Shown: positions 51,701 through 57,269 of the stretch, in pieces | Numbering within the stretch: position 1 is the first letter of the stretch | How the letters are laid out: each line of letters opens with the position of its first letter | Source of the DNA: Brasenia schreberi | Lineage: Eukaryota; Streptophyta; Magnoliopsida; Nymphaeales; Cabombaceae | Reading direction: 5' to 3' | NCBI GenBank assembly: GCA_036023115.1 | Contig: JAYKKT010000040.1 | Location: 4,434,501 to 4,498,500, forward strand | DNA: 64,000 bases | Notes under the pieces: model-generated | What the model was told of the DNA's origin: nothing | What the model saw: the letters and a program-made list of their open reading frames with translations, nothing else | Databases searched by the model: none | Program-made: the position numbers and the translations under genes

Positions 51701-54700
51701 GTGTCTCCTTATTGTCATCTAACTTTTCATCCGTGATTTCATCCAAAAATGTATAACTATCTTTATGTGTTTTGTGACTTATCTCGATAATAATATTTAT
51801 CTTCAATGAATTTGACATCTCTAGACACATAAAATTTATCTTCTTTTGGGTTGTAACATGTATACCTTTTTTTATCAATACGATACCCAAGAAAGACATA
51901 TTCAATAGCTTTGGGACCTAACTTGTCATTCTTATCCGTATAAATATAACACTTATATCCAAAAACTTTTAACCGATCATAACTAAGTTTATTTGAATAC
52001 AACTTTTCAACGGGAGAACAATTTTCTAGTTTAGTTGATGACATCATGTTTATCAAATACATAGAAGTTAAAGTGGCTTCGGCCCAAAAGTATTTAAGAA
52101 CTTTACTTGCTAACAACAAAGTTTTAGTGGTTTCGATATTATGTCTATGTTTTCTTTCGGCTAAACCATTTTGTTTGGGAGTTTTTGTACAAGATTTTTT
52201 ATGCCAAATTTTATTTTTTTCAAGATAGTTTTTGAAGTCATTTGAGAAATATTCACCCTCGGAGTCGGTTATTAAGATTTTGATATTAGTTTCAAATTGA
52301 GTCTTTATCATATCGTGAAAGATCAATTTTTTTAAATGCTTCCGATTTGTGTTTTAAGCCGACCCCGTCTAGTATGGGAAAAAGCCTAGTTGTTGTTGTT
52401 TGTTGCTTCCGATTTGTGTTTTAAAAAAATATATCCAATTGTGTCAAATGAAATCATCTACAAAAAATAAAATGATAGGTCACTCCTTTTTAGGTTATGG
52501 GAGCGGGTTCCCAAGCATTGGAGTGCACTAATTCGAAAGCTTTTTCTGTAATAAAGGTTTTTTCGTCAAATGGTGCATGATGTGTTTTGCCAAAAATATA
52601 ATCTTTGCAAATAAAATCATTCTTTTTATTAGTCTTTATCCATGAATAATTGTTTATTTGGCTTACATCAAGATGCCCTAATCTTTTGTGTGAAAGCTCA
52701 AACTCATTAAAAGTAATCCCACATGTTTCAAAATTTGATATAACTAAATTATCCATGACATAAAGACCACCTTCTCTATGTCCTTGCCTAATCACCTTCT
52801 TTGTCCGATGATTCTATACCCCATATCCATTTGGTGAGAAGGTAACAATGCAACCATTATCACAAATTTGAGAAACCGAGAGAAGATTAAGGTTTAATTT
52901 TGGTATAAAATGTACTTGAGGTATTTTAAAAGAATTATTTTCTAGATTGCCAATTTCTTTAACATCAAGCTTAGTTTCATCGGCCGTAAACACTTACTCT
53001 AACTTGTGTGCATTTATCTAACAATTTATATTCATTTTTATAAGAAAAGAAACACCGGAATCTAAAAACCATGGCATACCTTGATTTTGGAAGAAGTTGA
53101 TAATGTTGACCCAAATATGCTTCTTTTCTCTTTGAATATTTCTTCAACGTAGGCCTTGATTCTCGATGGTAACACTTCCTCCTTATTATTAATTGCAGAC
53201 ACATGAGTAAACCTCTTCAACAACATAGGAGAAGTGGTTTTGATATGTCCACTCTCCTTGCAATAATGGCAAATCGTACTCTTGTTTGGTTAATGCATTA
53301 TATTACCCTTGAATTGCTCATTTCCTTCACTATTTTTGGCGTGTGGAGGCTTATATGTTTGGGTCTAGATGTAACAATAACCACTTCTTTGTTGTTTCTT
53401 ATGTTTCCCAATTTAGTCTCTTTCATAACTAAATCGGCTAAGATCTCATAACTTTTGGGTCTCGATTTTTTATGTATCAAATTTGATCTTTTATTCTCAA
53501 ATTCATCTCGTAATCCTCGTATAAACAAGAAGAAGTATTAATTGTCAATGTATTCTTAAAATTCATGCATGATTTGAAGTTTTTCGAATTTGTCAAAACT
53601 TTCAAGTTAGTTCCAAAGATAAAAAAACTCATTGTAATAATCCCTAATGCTTATGGAACCTTGCTTGAGCATTATCATATTCTCTATCAAATTTATTTGA
53701 AAGACAAAATCGTCTTGTGAATGAGCTTTTTTAAGGTATTCTCAAGTTTCAAAAGCATTATCAAACATGATAATTCTATTACGAAGTTTTTCATTTATAT
53801 TTTTGCCAATAATCCATGTGATTTTTGCATTATACTTTTCCGATTCTTTTTTACTCTTGCTTGAATTTCTTGTGTCTTGAGAAATTTATCGCCATCAAGC
53901 CCTTCTCCTATCCATTTGGGCTCTTTGATCGCACCATCAATATAGTCCCAATAGTCTTTTGTGATAAAATATTTTTTCATGGTACGTGCTCAATTTGGAT
54001 AAGAGTTGAGAACCAATAAACAACGAAATGTCTCACTTTTTCTTCCATTTTTCTCAACAATAAGAAGAAATACGAAGAATACCTTGTATTTCTCAACTTA
54101 GCCAAACAATGCCCAAATTTGACAATATTCTCACAATCGACATGAATCCCAATGTATCTCTAAATGAACTGTTCTGGCTTTGATATCATGTTAAAGTTTC
54201 ACTACAATCTCGCCAATGATGTCCACAAAGACAAACACAAATGATCTTAGAAGATCTTCAGTAAGCCGAATCACCAAACACTTGGTGCGCACGACAAACC
54301 AAATAAGTACAATACCAAACAAGTCAAGTGAGCACAAAAAACTCTAATTTATTCACTTCACAACATCTACTATTTACAGAGGTTATTATAAGTGAGAAGA
54401 GAGAGATGAGTGGGTGCTGCTCCCAACGGCTAGTAGTGTAGCCGTTCGGGGCTGACTGCTTGGCCACACCATGAGCCTGGTTGGCCTTAATGACCCAGCT
54501 CTATTACAAGTTAACACCAACATGCATCATGTGTTTGGTCTTAGTAACAGTTTACCACTAGCCCTAAGGCATTCCATTATTCTGGAACTTATAATCTAAG
54601 GCAAGCCATCTGACATCCCAAATTACAATGCTTGTTTATATTCATCCCTTTTCTTCCACAATATATCCCTTCATCTGCAGCAAATTATAAACAGTATGGT

Positions 54701-56292
54701 GCAGAGTTAAGAATATGAAATCGTTTTCTGAATTCTCCGTGCAAGAAAATGTAAACTGTCTTCTTCATAGTATGAGTGCCTGACTTGCAGTCTTGGCCAT
54801 TTGACTTTCTGGTCTATGTAATGCTGTACAAAAGTGTGGAGAGTGATTCCATCAAGAAGCACAGAGAAAGTTTTCAACCAAAAACAAGAAAGGAAGTATG
54901 GAGAAAGCAAGTGAGATTTTAGCAATCAGAAAGTCGTTTACCTTACTTGGAGGTCACTGATCCTAGTACTATTCTTCTCCAAGCATTCTTAACTTGGAGT
55001 TCGGATGGGACTGGTGCATTAATGCTGGAAACATCTCACTTCATTTAGAATATATTTTTGAAATAACAATAACATCTTTAGGTTGTTTGATAAAACTACT
55101 AAAGTTGCATTTGTTACTTTTCAAAAGGTTATCTCCACTATGGAAGAAATTCAATTTCAATCTTCAGAAAAGACAAGCCTTTAATTAAAGGCATCTATAA
55201 GACTTTTGAGATATGAAAGTAGGATGTGTTTCAAAATCCAAATTGTGCTTGGTGGAAACCAAGCTTCCACGGCTTCTAAAAATGGCTTGAGTACCTAATA
55301 CTGCAGAAGCTTCTCTGCATCTTTGGGAAGAAAGTTCAGTCACGTCTATTGTTGTTCATTTACGTGATCATTTGACTTGTATTCTGGGCAGAATCTTAAT
55401 CAGCCTTCCTGACAGAACATCTCTGCAGGAAGCTCTATTTTTATGTGGTTATTAACTGGATTACGCCTGTCTGTTATGCCTTAACCAAGCCTTCTCCACA
55501 CCAGGTGGAGTTAGCTAGAAGTACAGGGGCAAGACGAAAGCTTCCTGGCAGGTGGTTGACCCTAATATTACCCTATTAAAGTGCATTTAACTTTGAAGTT
55601 CTTCGGTGCCTCAGTGTTGAAATGATTGCACTGCTCAAAACAAGGTCTTATTCTGTCAGCTCCTTATACTGACTTGGGATTATTATGTTTGGGCAAACCA
55701 TCATTATTATGGAGTTGATATTATACATGAAGTTGCTAGTTTATTTTGCCTTGCCAAGTCCTTTTGGAAGTCAAACTTCTCTTTGCCGTTTTAAGTAATT
55801 CTATCTTGTGTTCAGCTGTTATTTTATGCTACTTTTGGACCTTTTAACTTTTTTGAATTGCTTCTACTGTTAACAGATGGTTGAATCAAAATTTAGAGAG
55901 TTGCTCCAGCATTCTAAGCTTTTACTGAAGAAGAAGTGGTTATTTGGGATATTTGATGATTTTGTAACTAAGCAACTTCCACATAATGTGACATGGGGCT
56001 TGAGTTTATTATATGCCATGGAACACAAGGGCGACCAAGCTTTGACCTCTACACAAGGTTACCATTTTATTGATCTATATTCCAAACTTGTTTGTCATGG
56101 GAAAGTTGCTAACCTGTTTTGTAATTTGTGTAGGAGAACTGGCACATGCACTAAGGTTCTTAGCTTCTGTTGTATCACAGAGCTTTCTTGCATTTGGTGA
56201 TATTCTTGAGTTAAACAAAAAGTTTGTTGAACTTACTGGTGGTATGAACCGAGTTTTTGAGTTGGAAGAGCTTCTAGATGTTGCCCAAAATG
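19534..56292 (+). CDS. ABCD1: ABC transporter D family member 1 (COMATOSE/PXA1/PED3-like), NBD1 damaged, NBD2 not in window
   Basis: Plant ABCD1 is a full-size peroxisomal ABC protein (TMD1-NBD1-TMD2-NBD2, about 1,340 residues) that imports fatty acyl-CoAs and jasmonate or auxin precursors for beta-oxidation. Nineteen coding exons read in order: [16 protein letters not shown]-terminus; TMD1 with [13 protein letters not shown] and [14 protein letters not shown]1 with [12 protein letters not shown] (Walker A), FYVPQRPY (Q-loop), [15 protein letters not shown] (signature) and ITISHRP; TMD2 with [35 protein letters not shown] and [16 protein letters not shown]; and the [16 protein letters not shown] to [11 protein letters not shown] end of TMD2. 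All splice sites checked are GT..AG and in phase. NBD1 has a +1 and a -1 frameshift and lacks Walker B (33464-33754). Introns 1, 13 and 17 are each about 7-8 kb because of TE insertions. No NBD2 exon is recognisable in 56293-64000. Confidence 0.92.
19600..20288. other. ABCD1 intron 1, left single-copy part
   Basis: AT-rich intron sequence before the copia insertion. No coding or structured feature recognised. Confidence 0.5.
20289..20569. repeat. 140-bp tandem duplication across the copia 1 left edge
   Basis: Two near-identical 140-base units (20289-20428 and 20429-20569). Each has about 70 bases of host flank (CTTGGAGTT, TATTGGGTC, AAGCCTTTATGGCC) followed by the first about 70 bases of the plus-left LTR end (from TGTTGATTCCGATGA). 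Confidence 0.9.
20501..20829 (-). repeat. 3' LTR of copia 1
   Basis: About 329 bases, direct repeat of 26118-26439. Shared landmarks are TGTTGATTCCGA at one end, CCACCCTTCTCTTTCTCTCT in the middle and GACAACAATAAAAGAAAACA near the other. The terminal TG of the element strand has mutated (AACG instead of AACA). Confidence 0.9.
24438..25068 (-). mobile_element. 5'-truncated RTE-like LINE nested in copia 1
   Basis: LINE body 24450-25057 on the minus strand with the family tail (GGCTTAGTTGTTGTTG) at the left. The RT C-terminal region includes RWFGHIE-like and [14 protein letters not shown] codons. It is flanked by GAAGCTCTTTAC (24438-24449) and GAAGCTCTTAC (25058-25068), a TSD with one T indel. 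It is broken by stops and has no start. Confidence 0.9.
25705..26165 (-). repeat. Tandem duplication of copia 1 leader, PBS and U5 end
   Basis: Units start at 25705 and 25928 (period 223). Each runs through TCCCCTCCAT, CTGGCCGCAATTTGAAAG and TTTTTCTTGACGGAATTAGT, a PBS (25859-25870 TGGTATCCGAGC; 26106-26117 TAGTATCATAGC) and the LTR end. The second unit also contains a 37-base direct duplication (25999-26035, 26036-26072). Confidence 0.88.
26118..26439 (-). repeat. 5' LTR of copia 1
   Basis: About 322 bases starting TGTTGATTCC and ending CTTCAACA on the plus strand, adjacent to the primer-binding site. Moderately diverged from its partner with several small indels, so the insertion is not recent. 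Confidence 0.9.
27030..27306 (+). CDS. ABCD1: ABCD1 exon 2
   Basis: Encodes the first hydrophobic stretch ([19 protein letters not shown]), a basic variable linker and [20 protein letters not shown] ... LLSLVAIA, which begins TMD1. Acceptor CCAACAG|GAGAGC, donor GCA|GTAAGA. Confidence 0.9.
27709..27741. repeat. (TA)n microsatellite in intron 2
   Basis: Pure TA run. Confidence 0.95.
27811..27990 (+). repeat. Possible tRNA-derived SINE in ABCD1 intron 2
   Basis: GTGCCTGGTCTCAACTTC, then a B-box-like GGGGTTCAGTTCTC (27852-27865), resemble the tRNA-like heads elsewhere in the window. Tail and duplications are not clear. Confidence 0.35.
28472..28696 (+). CDS. ABCD1: ABCD1 exon 3
   Basis: Encodes [40 protein letters not shown] and [20 protein letters not shown]1. 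Acceptor TTGCAG|GTACTA, donor TTTCAG|GTGATT. Confidence 0.92.
29447..29685 (-). mobile_element. 207-bp SINE-like element with both LINE termini (ABCD1 intron 3)
   Basis: Body 29463-29669, minus strand, flanked by a 16-bp TSD with one mismatch (29447-29462 ATCTAAAATTCCATAT; 29670-29685). It begins CTGCGCCCATGTAAGGGATC, as the full LINE at 62.94 kb does. It continues GGTCCCAAGCCCGGATAAAG and CGTAAAACTTTGTC, then jumps to GTGGAAACAAAGAATCC and the LINE 3' end AAAAGGCTTAGTTGTTG. No coding capacity. It looks like the plant Au-type SINE (recalled, not searched) or an internally deleted LINE. GGTCCCAAGCCC resembles a pol III B-box. Confidence 0.88.
29782..29979 (+). CDS. ABCD1: ABCD1 exon 4
   Basis: Encodes [20 protein letters not shown] (the EAA-like region), [19 protein letters not shown], and [20 protein letters not shown]. 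It ends WIM|GTGACC and joins AYVLGAG of exon 5. The ORF running past the donor is intron. Confidence 0.92.
30261..31311. mobile_element. Non-autonomous TIR element (TAGC-rich family), ABCD1 intron 4
   Basis: Ends TGTTGTTAATAG and its near complement CTGTTAAGAACA. Subterminal regions are filled with GCATAACATAGC, CATGCTATAG and GCTATATAAC motifs as in the elements at 43.0-44.2 and 46.2-47.5 kb. About 1.05 kb, AT-rich, no ORF. No clear TSD. Confidence 0.55.
31604..32058 (+). CDS. ABCD1: ABCD1 exon 5
   Basis: The longest intact exon. It encodes [52 protein letters not shown], the [20 protein letters not shown] helix, EPFFSG and [18 protein letters not shown]. Acceptor TATGTAG|GCATAT, donor CTCAG|GTTACT. 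Confidence 0.95.
32657..32789 (+). CDS. ABCD1: ABCD1 exon 6
   Basis: Encodes [20 protein letters not shown], a variable linker, and YIEFSGVK leading into NBD1. Acceptor TGGCAG|TGG, donor AAAG|GTACTT with AAG ending the exon. Confidence 0.9.
32880..32958 (+). CDS. ABCD1: ABCD1 exon 7
   Basis: Encodes [20 protein letters not shown] and SNLLITG, the strand leading to Walker A of NBD1. The phase-1 donor ACAG|GTATGT joins GACCAAATGG to make GPNGSGKSS. Confidence 0.92.
33271..33510 (+). CDS. ABCD1: ABCD1 exon 8 (NBD1 Walker A and Q-loop; frameshift)
   Basis: Encodes [20 protein letters not shown] (Walker A), [12 protein letters not shown] (Q-loop) and [14 protein letters not shown]. At 33464-33466 there are three Gs where two are expected. 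The extra base makes the stop TGA at 33468-33470. In the +1-corrected frame the exon continues [15 protein letters not shown] as in relatives, ending at AAT|GTATAG. Confidence 0.85.
33464..33754 (+). pseudogene. ABCD1: ABCD1 NBD1 lesions: +1 shift, -1 shift, Walker B deletion
   Basis: An extra G at 33464-33466 creates TGA at 33468. A missing base near 33655 restores the frame. An in-frame loss of about 30 bases at 33753/33754 removes the ILDE-type Walker B strand with the catalytic Glu. Two shifts in one domain could be assembly errors, but the clean loss of Walker B would inactivate ATP hydrolysis at this site anyway. Confidence 0.75.
33626..33899 (+). CDS. ABCD1: ABCD1 exon 9 (NBD1 signature; -1 frameshift and Walker B loss)
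   Basis: Encodes [10 protein letters not shown], then after a one-base deficit near 33655 [20 protein letters not shown] (signature), [11 protein letters not shown], and directly TDMEERF at 33754. The ten or so residues that normally hold Walker B (Asp-Glu) are absent. It then continues [20 protein letters not shown] and GEGGWDV. Acceptor TTCAAG|GTTGAC, donor GGAG|GTAATC. Confidence 0.85.
33978..34089 (+). CDS. ABCD1: ABCD1 exon 10
   Basis: Encodes the linker after NBD1 ending [19 protein letters not shown], where the [13 protein letters not shown] block is well conserved in plant ABCD1. Acceptor TTTCAG|GGAGAG, donor AAG|GTTGTG. Confidence 0.88.
34215..34379 (+). CDS. ABCD1: ABCD1 exon 11
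   Basis: Encodes a variable linker ([19 protein letters not shown]) and [12 protein letters not shown], entering TMD2. The acceptor could be GTAG|CAGGAA (used here) or three bases later; both keep frame. Donor CTG|GTATGG. Confidence 0.8.
34380..36801. other. ABCD1 intron 11
   Basis: A 2.4-kb intron with one SINE (35686-35790). The remaining sequence shows no coding or repeat feature I can name. Confidence 0.5.
35686..35790 (+). repeat. tRNA-derived SINE, best-preserved copy
   Basis: CTCACCTGGGTAGGGGGTTG (A-box region), CATGAGTTCGATACCCAGGG (B-box at 35724-35736), GCATGCATTTGGCCTCCCCA, then an A-rich tail near 35765. Pol III-type promoter boxes are about 30 bases apart, as in tRNA-headed SINEs. 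Confidence 0.65.
36802..36901 (+). CDS. ABCD1: ABCD1 exon 12
   Basis: Encodes [20 protein letters not shown] and [14 protein letters not shown], the first TMD2 helix. Acceptor TTGTAG|GTACCC, donor AATG|GTAAGT. Confidence 0.92.
36987..37095 (+). CDS. ABCD1: ABCD1 exon 13
   Basis: Encodes [20 protein letters not shown] and [16 protein letters not shown]. The donor TTAG|GTTAAC precedes a 7.8-kb intron. The ORF continuing past it is intron. Confidence 0.92.
37469..37744 (+). repeat. 5' LTR of copia 2
   Basis: 276 bases, TG...CA, ending TTTTAACA immediately before the PBS. Direct repeat of 42125-42409. ORFs inside are spurious. Confidence 0.95.
40561..40762 (+). repeat. 101-bp tandem duplication inside copia 2 RT
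   Basis: Units 40561-40661 and 40662-40762, both beginning AACATTAGAATACAACAAT and containing CTTACCAGGAATCAGACATG. It repeats the start of the RT domain. One copy has an in-frame stop. Confidence 0.92.
42125..42409 (+). repeat. 3' LTR of copia 2
   Basis: 285 bases preceded by the purine tract GAAGGAGAG. Shares GATCTGC.TCGGGTCCCAAG, TTAGGGCTGTCATTAGTTGT and GTGATTTCT with the 5' LTR. Point differences and a few indels show some age. Confidence 0.95.
42978..44247. mobile_element. Non-autonomous TIR element, ABCD1 intron 13
   Basis: Body 42986-44239. Left end ATGTTATCAATAG, right end CTATTGATAACAT: a perfect 13-base TIR core. The imperfect 8-bp direct repeat GCTGGTAT / TCTGGTAA at 42978-42985 and 44240-44247 (6 of 8) suggests a hAT-type insertion. 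It shares GATTCTCTAATTTCTAAGAA and the TAGCGG-like subterminal motifs with the element at 46.2-47.5 kb. It contains a GGTGGTGG-rich block and a second nested element. Confidence 0.7.
43502..43980. repeat. GATACGATAC-rich MITE between GGTGGTGG repeats
   Basis: A 43608-43884 core begins AATGTTATAAATATCG and ends CACTAATTACAACATT, with dense ATCGTATGATACGATACG palindromes inside. It lies between two similar about 75-base blocks (GGTGGTGGTGGGGTGGTG, GATGGAAG, GAGATGGTGGTGG). Probably a MITE inserted in, or accompanied by, a duplicated GGT-rich segment. Confidence 0.6.
44879..44969 (+). CDS. ABCD1: ABCD1 exon 14
   Basis: Encodes [20 protein letters not shown] and [10 protein letters not shown]. 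It is too small to stand out as an ORF but matches the family closely. Acceptor TTTTAG|ATACTT, donor AAG|GTACAG. Confidence 0.9.
45412..45536 (+). CDS. ABCD1: ABCD1 exon 15
   Basis: Encodes [40 protein letters not shown] and LW, the TMD2 counterpart of the NPEQRI (EAA-like) loop. Acceptor TGCAG|GTGTTT, donor TATG|GTGAGT. Confidence 0.92.
46315..46334. repeat. (TA)n microsatellite
   Basis: Short TA run inside the intron 15 element, absent from its relative at 43.07 kb. Confidence 0.9.
46799..47317. repeat. 294-bp internal tandem duplication
   Basis: Units start at 46799 and 47093 with TGTTTACTCAAATAACTTTT-like sequence and share CACATCTCCAAGAGTCACCA and GATGAGATATACATTATTAT. The first unit holds an extra hairpin. 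Confidence 0.88.
46968..47024. repeat. Perfect 23-bp hairpin (11-base loop)
   Basis: Arms 46968-46990 and 47002-47024 are exact reverse complements (start TGCTTATTTG). Present only in the first of the two tandem units. Confidence 0.9.
47634..47783 (+). CDS. ABCD1: ABCD1 exon 16
   Basis: Encodes [40 protein letters not shown] and [10 protein letters not shown], a TMD2 helix pair. Acceptor TGCAG|GTTTTC, donor TTTAG|GTCAGT. Confidence 0.93.
47950..48095 (-). repeat. tRNA-derived SINE, ABCD1 intron 16
   Basis: Minus strand: GGGGTTTAGCATAGTAGG (A-box TAGCATAGTAGG, 48068-48079) and GGGGTTAGAATCCCATGGGC (B-box, about 48023-48036), about 35 bases apart, followed by TTGAGCCAATGTGCAGAGCA. A well-formed tRNA-like head of a different subfamily from the 35.7-kb copy. 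Confidence 0.6.
48948..49020 (+). CDS. ABCD1: ABCD1 exon 17
   Basis: Encodes [20 protein letters not shown] and REHA. Acceptor ATCAG|GTTTAT, donor CATGCT|GTAATT before a 6.9-kb intron that holds a copia element. Confidence 0.92.
49672..50017 (-). repeat. 3' LTR of copia 3
   Basis: 346 bases. Shares CAATCTCGC.AATGATGTCC, CCAAATAAGTACAATACCAA, ACAAGTCAAGTGAGCACAAA and TAAGTTAACA with 54189-54516. Confidence 0.92.
52337..52424 (+). mobile_element. 46-bp tail-only LINE insertion inside copia 3
   Basis: Body 52358-52403 is just the LINE 3' end: GCCGACCCCGTCTAGTATGG, GAAAAAGCCTAG and TTG repeats. It is flanked by a perfect 21-bp direct repeat (52337-52357 and 52404-52424, beginning TGCTTCCGATTTG). 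An extreme 5' truncation of the RTE-like family. Confidence 0.92.
54189..54516 (-). repeat. 5' LTR of copia 3
   Basis: 328 bases, beginning TGTTAAAGTTTC and ending AAGTTAACA on the plus strand. Long identical stretches with its partner, with several indels in the GGCTAG/TTGGCC part. Confidence 0.92.
54517..55876. other. Right part of ABCD1 intron 17
   Basis: No coding call. Intronic sequence between copia 3 and exon 18. Confidence 0.5.
55877..56057 (+). CDS. ABCD1: ABCD1 exon 18
   Basis: Encodes [52 protein letters not shown] and STQG. The leading ATG is an internal Met, not a start. Acceptor AACAG|ATGGTT, donor CAAG|GTTACC. Confidence 0.92.
56134..56292 (+). CDS. ABCD1: ABCD1 exon 19 (end of TMD2)
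   Basis: Encodes [40 protein letters not shown] and [12 protein letters not shown]. The donor is AATG|GTCAGT. The next exons (NBD2 Walker A, signature, Walker B) are not found in the rest of the window. Confidence 0.9.
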
Positions 56293-57260
56293 GTCAGTTG
56301 ATTTCTTTCCCTTCATATGCAGGCAAACGCCTCTATTGTTCTACGAGTTTATGGATTTAATGGCAGAATGCCTTGGAAGATGTACTCGTATTCGTCATAG
56401 AATTGCCCTTTTAAGAAACTGTTGGTCCTTGGTTCACAAACCAAGATTTCCATCTCCCAGTTTCAATTGAACTATAAGTACTGTGTTGATTCATTTTGAT
56501 TTGGTTGAAAAGTTTACAAGATACTGACAGCTGCGTTCTAGTTTAGAGGTGAACAGTTCCTTACCGAAGGCACATGCTTTCTCCCTTGTGGCTCTTCACC
56601 TTCATGAATCAATGTAAAATGTTGGTCACATAATATTTTAGGCTGCTATGATGATGAAAGAGGCAAACATACTTTGTGAATATGTAGCCAACAGCCCAAG
56701 TTTGGTGCATTTGTGCTGCTGGGTGATTTTTGCAACTGAAGTTGAAGGATGAATGGCTATATATCAAAATAAAACAATTTTACCAGGACCTTTGTTCCAA
56801 CAAATAAGACTAGATTCATAGCAAAGGTTGTGCAAAATTGCATCAAGAGGAAAACTGCAAGAATCTACAAAATCTATGATATCCAAAACATCACCAAGCC
56901 CAGTCCCCTTATACCTTAAAGACACAATACTAAACCAATCCTTGGTATATGCACGAAAGTCTCTTCACCCTCTGGAAATACCCTTCGATTCCTCTCCTTC
57001 CGCACTGACCAAAACATCATAAAAGGTATCTGAAGCACTATAGCTTTTACTAGGACCTTAGGTCCTTCGGTATCATTATATACACAATTATCATTATTTA
57101 GGGAGTTGTGTGTTAATAGAAAGTGTTAAACCTTTGTAAAACCCACTTTTGTGGAGACAATTGTTGTGGGCTGATCATGGTGGCTTGGACTCTGATTGTT
57201 TGTGCAACATAGAAGGAAAGTAGAACTTCCATTTATATCTAAAAGCAACAAGTTAGATAT
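56293..57260. other. Sequence after ABCD1 exon 19, no exon recognised
   Basis: Searched by eye for the NBD2 exons (Walker A GPNGSGK, signature LSLGEQQR). None is present. Presumably intron 19 leading into the LINE block. Confidence 0.5.
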
Positions 57261-57269
57261 TGGATTTAT

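Larger units (their letters stand above)
49672..54516 (-). mobile_element. Ty1/copia LTR retrotransposon 3 (minus, in ABCD1 intron 17)
   Basis: LTRs at 49672-50017 and 54189-54516 with a primer site TGATATCAAAGCC (minus, right next to 54189) and a purine tract GAAGGAAGAT at the other end. Minus-strand domains: gag (53.3-54.0 kb) with a zinc knuckle missing its last Cys ([13 protein letters not shown]), GAG-pre-integrase ([10 protein letters not shown], 52490-52795) and integrase ([13 protein letters not shown] and [15 protein letters not shown], 51763-52326). RT follows with its catalytic box read as YVDG near 50945, then RNase H (about 50.05-50.24 kb). Frame breaks are scattered. The flanking 5-mers differ (GGGTC, CCAAC), so no TSD. 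Confidence 0.93.

Noticed and set aside
49667..54521. 5-bp TSD for copia 3
   Set aside because: GGGTC and CCAAC do not match in either orientation.
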